From Xanthobacteraceae bacterium (GTDB lineage Bacteria > Pseudomonadota > Alphaproteobacteria > Rhizobiales > Xanthobacteraceae): 9,752 nucleotides of DNA. This document shows, piece by piece, positions 7,312 to 9,752 of the stretch. Made by a program: the position numbers and the translations under genes. The notes under the pieces are model-generated. The model was not told the origin of the DNA. It saw only the letters and a list, made by a program, of their open reading frames with translations, and made no database searches. The stretch's first letter is position 1; every line of letters begins with the position of its first letter. The DNA is taken from NCBI GenBank assembly GCA_030039655.1, contig JASHVC010000634.1, positions 1-9,752 of the forward strand. Direction: 5' to 3'.

Positions 7312-9153
7312 ATGCGTCCACTGCTCATCGGTACGGTGGTCCTGTCGTCCGTTCTAGCGTCGGCGGCCTTTGCGCAGGAGCCGGGGGGACGACCGCACAA
7401 TGTGGTCCTGTTCGTCGCTGACGGCCTGCGCTTTCGCATGGTGGACGACCGCACCGCCCCCACCATGGCGGCGATTGCCCGTAACGGCGTGAGTCTACTC
7501 AACAGCCACGCGTTGTTCCCGACCTTCACCACCGCCAACGCATCGGCAATGGCCACCGGGCACATGCTGGGCGACACCGGCGATTTCTCCAACACGATCG
7601 ATGCCGGCTTCGAAGTGCCGGGTGCGGGGAAGAGCCTGACGCCGTTTCTGGAGAGCGACGTCGTGCTCGGCGACGTCGACGAACATTTCGCCGGCAACTA
7701 TCTCGACGAAGTCACCATTCTCAAGCTCGCCCGCGACAAGGGCTACAGCACAGCCTCCGTCGGCAAGATCGGCCCGGCTTTGATCTTCGATCCAACGGAA
7801 CGCTCCGGCGAGAAAACAATTCTCGTCGATGATGCTACGGGCACGCCCAAGGGCATTCCACTTTCGGCAGAAGTGAACGATCGGATCAAGGCCGAGGGCC
7901 TACCATTGGCGGCGCCTTCGCGCGGCGCCAATGGTAAGCCCGGCAACGTGACGACGCCGGGGACGCTCAGCGCGAACGTCGAGCAGCAGGATTACTTTGC
8001 GGCGGTGACCGCCCGCGTCGTGCTGCCGTTGTTCAAGGAGCGCAACAAGCCATTTGTCTTGGTGTTCTGGTCGCGCGATCCGGACGGCACGCAGCACTTC
8101 CAAGGCGACAGTCTGAACTCGCTCGTTCCGGGCATCAACGGGCCGACGTCGCTGGCCGCCATCCGCAATGCGGACGACGACTTGGCGCGCATCCGCTCTG
8201 CGCTTGGCGAGCTTGGCTTGCTGGAAACGACCGACATTATCGTGACCGCCGACCACGGTTTTTCGACAATCTCTAAGGAAAGCCAAACGAGCCCGTCGGT
8301 AAAGACTAAGTTTGCCGATGCTCTGGCAAATCATCTCCCGCTCGGCTTCGTCGCCCTCGACCTTGCGCACGCGCTGAACATGACCCTCCTTGACCCCGAC
8401 GACGATTACAAAACGATCGCGGCGGGTCAGCACACCAGGCTCGGCAACGGACTCATCGGCGGCGATCGCAAGAATCCGAAAGTGGTCGTAGCAGCCAACG
8501 GCGGATCGGATCTGGTCTACCTTCCTGATGGCGACAAGGCCGTTGCGAAGCGAGTAATCGACTTTCTTTTAACCCAAGACTACGTGAGCGGGCTCTTCGT
8601 CGACCCCAAGCTCGGCAAATACCCAGGTACGCTGACCCTCGACGACATCGCGCTCGACGGCAGCGCCATCACGCCACACCCGGCGATTGCGGTGAACTTC
8701 CGCTCGTTCGACACCGTGTGCGGGGAGCCGGTGCGCTGTACCGTGGAGATCGCCGACACCGGCCTCCAGCAAGGCCAGGGAATGCACGGCTCGTTCAGCC
8801 GCGCCGACACCTGGAATTTCATGGCCATGCAGGGGCCCGATTTTAAATCGCAGTTCACCGATCCGGCCCCCGCCAGCAATGCCGATCTCGGTCGCACCAT
8901 CGCGCAGCTCATGCAGCTGACGCCGGCTGACAAGGGCAAGCTCATCGGTCGTGTGCTGACAGAAGCACTGCCGAACAGTCCGCTGCCCGATGCGACCAGC
9001 CGCGTCATCACGTCGGAGCCGGCGGCCAACGGGCTCGTGACCGTGCTCAATATGCAAATGGTCGGAACGACGCGCTATTTCGATGCCGCAGGTTTTCCCG
9101 GACGGACGGTTGGACTGTCCAGCACCACCCTCTCGAGCGCAACAACACAATAG
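7312..9153 (+). CDS. Exported alkaline-phosphatase-superfamily phosphodiesterase (nucleotide pyrophosphatase-like)
   Basis: A secreted hydrolase of the type I phosphodiesterase/nucleotide pyrophosphatase group, expected to cleave phosphate mono- or diesters in the periplasm using two metal ions. It has 613 residues. A Sec signal peptide ends after AFA (19-21). Metal and catalytic motifs appear in family order: VADGLR with D37, FPTFTTANAS (69-78) with probable nucleophile T73, DPDGTQH with D258 and H262, TADHGF with D314 and H315, and GMHGSF with H492. C470 and C476 may form a disulfide. The ATG at 7312 is chosen because GGGAG (7300-7304) lies seven bases upstream and the signal peptide starts there; the frame is open back to 7264. 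It stands alone, between the amt terminator and a decayed region. The exact substrate (nucleotide, phospholipid head group or other diester) cannot be told. Confidence 0.88.
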   Translation: MRPLLIGTVVLSSVLASAAFAQEPGGRPHNVVLFVADGLRFRMVDDRTAPTMAAIARNGVSLLNSHALFPTFTTANASAMATGHMLGDTGDFSNTIDAGFEVPGAGKSLTPFLESDVVLGDVDEHFAGNYLDEVTILKLARDKGYSTASVGKIGPALIFDPTERSGEKTILVDDATGTPKGIPLSAEVNDRIKAEGLPLAAPSRGANGKPGNVTTPGTLSANVEQQDYFAAVTARVVLPLFKERNKPFVLVFWSRDPDGTQHFQGDSLNSLVPGINGPTSLAAIRNADDDLARIRSALGELGLLETTDIIVTADHGFSTISKESQTSPSVKTKFADALANHLPLGFVALDLAHALNMTLLDPDDDYKTIAAGQHTRLGNGLIGGDRKNPKVVVAANGGSDLVYLPDGDKAVAKRVIDFLLTQDYVSGLFVDPKLGKYPGTLTLDDIALDGSAITPHPAIAVNFRSFDTVCGEPVRCTVEIADTGLQQGQGMHGSFSRADTWNFMAMQGPDFKSQFTDPAPASNADLGRTIAQLMQLTPADKGKLIGRVLTEALPNSPLPDATSRVITSEPAANGLVTVLNMQMVGTTRYFDAAGFPGRTVGLSSTTLSSATTQ

Positions 9154-9174
9154 CGACGAATTGGGGAGGCGGAG

Positions 9175-9598
9175 CTAAATGCGAGCAAACGCCGGCCCGG
9201 CCCGGCGGGCTTCGGCGGCGATCCAATCGAGAATGAATACGTCAACGTCGTCAAACCCAGCAGGAAGATGGTCGAACGCCGGGCACACCGGCTTCGGCAC
9301 CACAATTTGCGAGTGGGCAATCATCGCGGCCAACGTTGCAATATCGGGGTAATACGTGACCAACATCACCTCGGTTGCCTCCAGACCGCGTGGCGATTTT
9401 GCCGGCGCAGTCCTGTTCTAAGCCCTCAAGTGACGCGACTGACGTTACCCGTACGCAGTCTCGGATTGCAGGGTGGCTGACCGAGGGCACCACTGCGGCA
9501 AACTCGCGGCGTCCCCAGAAGTTTCGCTCAAGGTCTGGTGATCGGCCCGCCCTATCCGAAAATCCTTGTCCGCCTTGTGCCGATCTTAGCCGATTCTT
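9175..9598 (-). pseudogene. Probable frameshifted, 5'-truncated gene remnant, unrecognised
   Basis: Two minus-strand frames seem to be parts of one protein. The upstream frame (open from 9598, with coding-like text from about 9538, PDLERNFWGRREFAA...) runs through VTSVASLEGLEQDCAGKIA. Near 9370-9417 the coherent reading moves to the next frame, RGLEATEVMLVTYYPDIA..., and continues to the stop at 9175-9177 (end of text AGPAFARI). Removing one base around 9383-9390 would join them as KIARGLEATEV. The second part has high GC at third positions and protein-like composition. No ATG opens the upstream frame; GTG at 9490 or 9493 would discard the apparent start of the conserved text. Alternatives are a sequencing error in an intact gene, or chance open frames in GC-rich DNA. 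I do not recognise the family. Confidence 0.4.
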
Positions 9599-9642
9599 TC
9601 AAGGAATTCCGGGCTCTTAAATGAATGGTCCTTTGCCGAAAT

Positions 9643-9662
9643 CGAATCATTTTGACGATTCG
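9643..9662. repeat. Inverted repeat upstream of right-edge gene
   Basis: CGAATC (9643-9648) and GATTCG (9657-9662) are separated by eight bases, about 83 bases before the next start codon. It could be an operator for the gene that begins at 9745; no convincing promoter boxes accompany it. The stretch 9599-9734 shows nothing else I can support. Confidence 0.28.
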
Positions 9663-9744
9663 GGCTGGTATTGAGGCAACCCCGACCGTACATAAGCGAC
9701 GCAATACATTGGCAAAATTCAAACAACTAGCGACGGAGGATTGC

Positions 9745-9752
9745 ATGGCGCT
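9745..9752 (+). CDS. Start of a plus-strand gene cut by the right edge
   Basis: ATGGCGCT at the very end is preceded by a full Shine-Dalgarno GGAGGA (9735-9740) with a four-base spacer, the strongest ribosome binding site in the window. Only two codons (Met-Ala) and part of a third are visible, so nothing can be said of the product. Confidence 0.55.

Noticed and set aside
8569..9150. Minus-strand 193-codon frame opposite the phosphodiesterase C-terminus
   Set aside because: It is antisense to a coding region, His- and Arg-rich, with no recognisable motif.
9190..9207. GC hairpin after the phosphodiesterase as a terminator
   Set aside because: The six-bp stem CGCCGG/CCGGCG is not followed by a T-run on either strand, and it lies in the suspected coding remnant.
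9552..9746. Minus-strand 64-codon frame near the right edge
   Set aside because: It overlaps the upstream region of the right-edge gene, with no ribosome binding site and no protein-like pattern.

Overview
The window looks like a chromosomal piece of a GC-rich alphaproteobacterium. The order Hyphomicrobiales, around Bradyrhizobium or Xanthobacteraceae, is the most likely source. I infer this from the PccA-type biotin carboxylase sequence, a Bug-family solute-binding protein, a kinase/phosphatase fusion next to an ammonium transporter, and GC-ending codons throughout. No species can be named from the sequence alone. There is no sign of phage, transposon, CRISPR, tRNA or rRNA.

Layout. Positions 1-1709 (minus strand) hold most of pccA, the biotin carboxylase subunit of propionyl-CoA carboxylase; its biotin-carrying C-terminus lies beyond the left edge. 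Upstream on the same strand is an exported Bug/TctC solute-binding protein (1796-2791). A 192-base divergent region with two inverted repeats then separates it from a small collagen-like lipoprotein gene on the plus strand (2984-3349). A minus-strand pair follows: a small exported two-cysteine protein (5130-5498) and, 39 bases downstream, a PP2C phosphatase/Ser-Thr kinase fusion with a C-terminal membrane anchor (3381-5090). Divergent from this pair is an AMT2-like ammonium transporter (5682-7049), preceded by a good sigma-54 promoter match and followed by a series of hairpins ending in a strong terminator. An exported nucleotide-pyrophosphatase-like phosphodiesterase (7312-9153) is preceded by a PHO-box-like repeat. 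The last 600 bases contain what looks like a broken minus-strand gene, and then a strong ribosome binding site with the first bases of a new plus-strand gene at the right edge.

How the genes may work together. The central block (3381-7049) reads as a nitrogen-acquisition module. The transporter appears to be under nitrogen (sigma-54) control, and a membrane-anchored kinase and phosphatase in one chain is transcribed away from it. No glnK/PII gene sits beside the transporter, so control by phosphorylation is a reasonable hypothesis, but it is inference only. The phosphodiesterase could release phosphate from external nucleotides or diesters under phosphate limitation, if the PHO-box is real. 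The pccA and solute-binding genes may form a carbon-uptake and catabolism unit.
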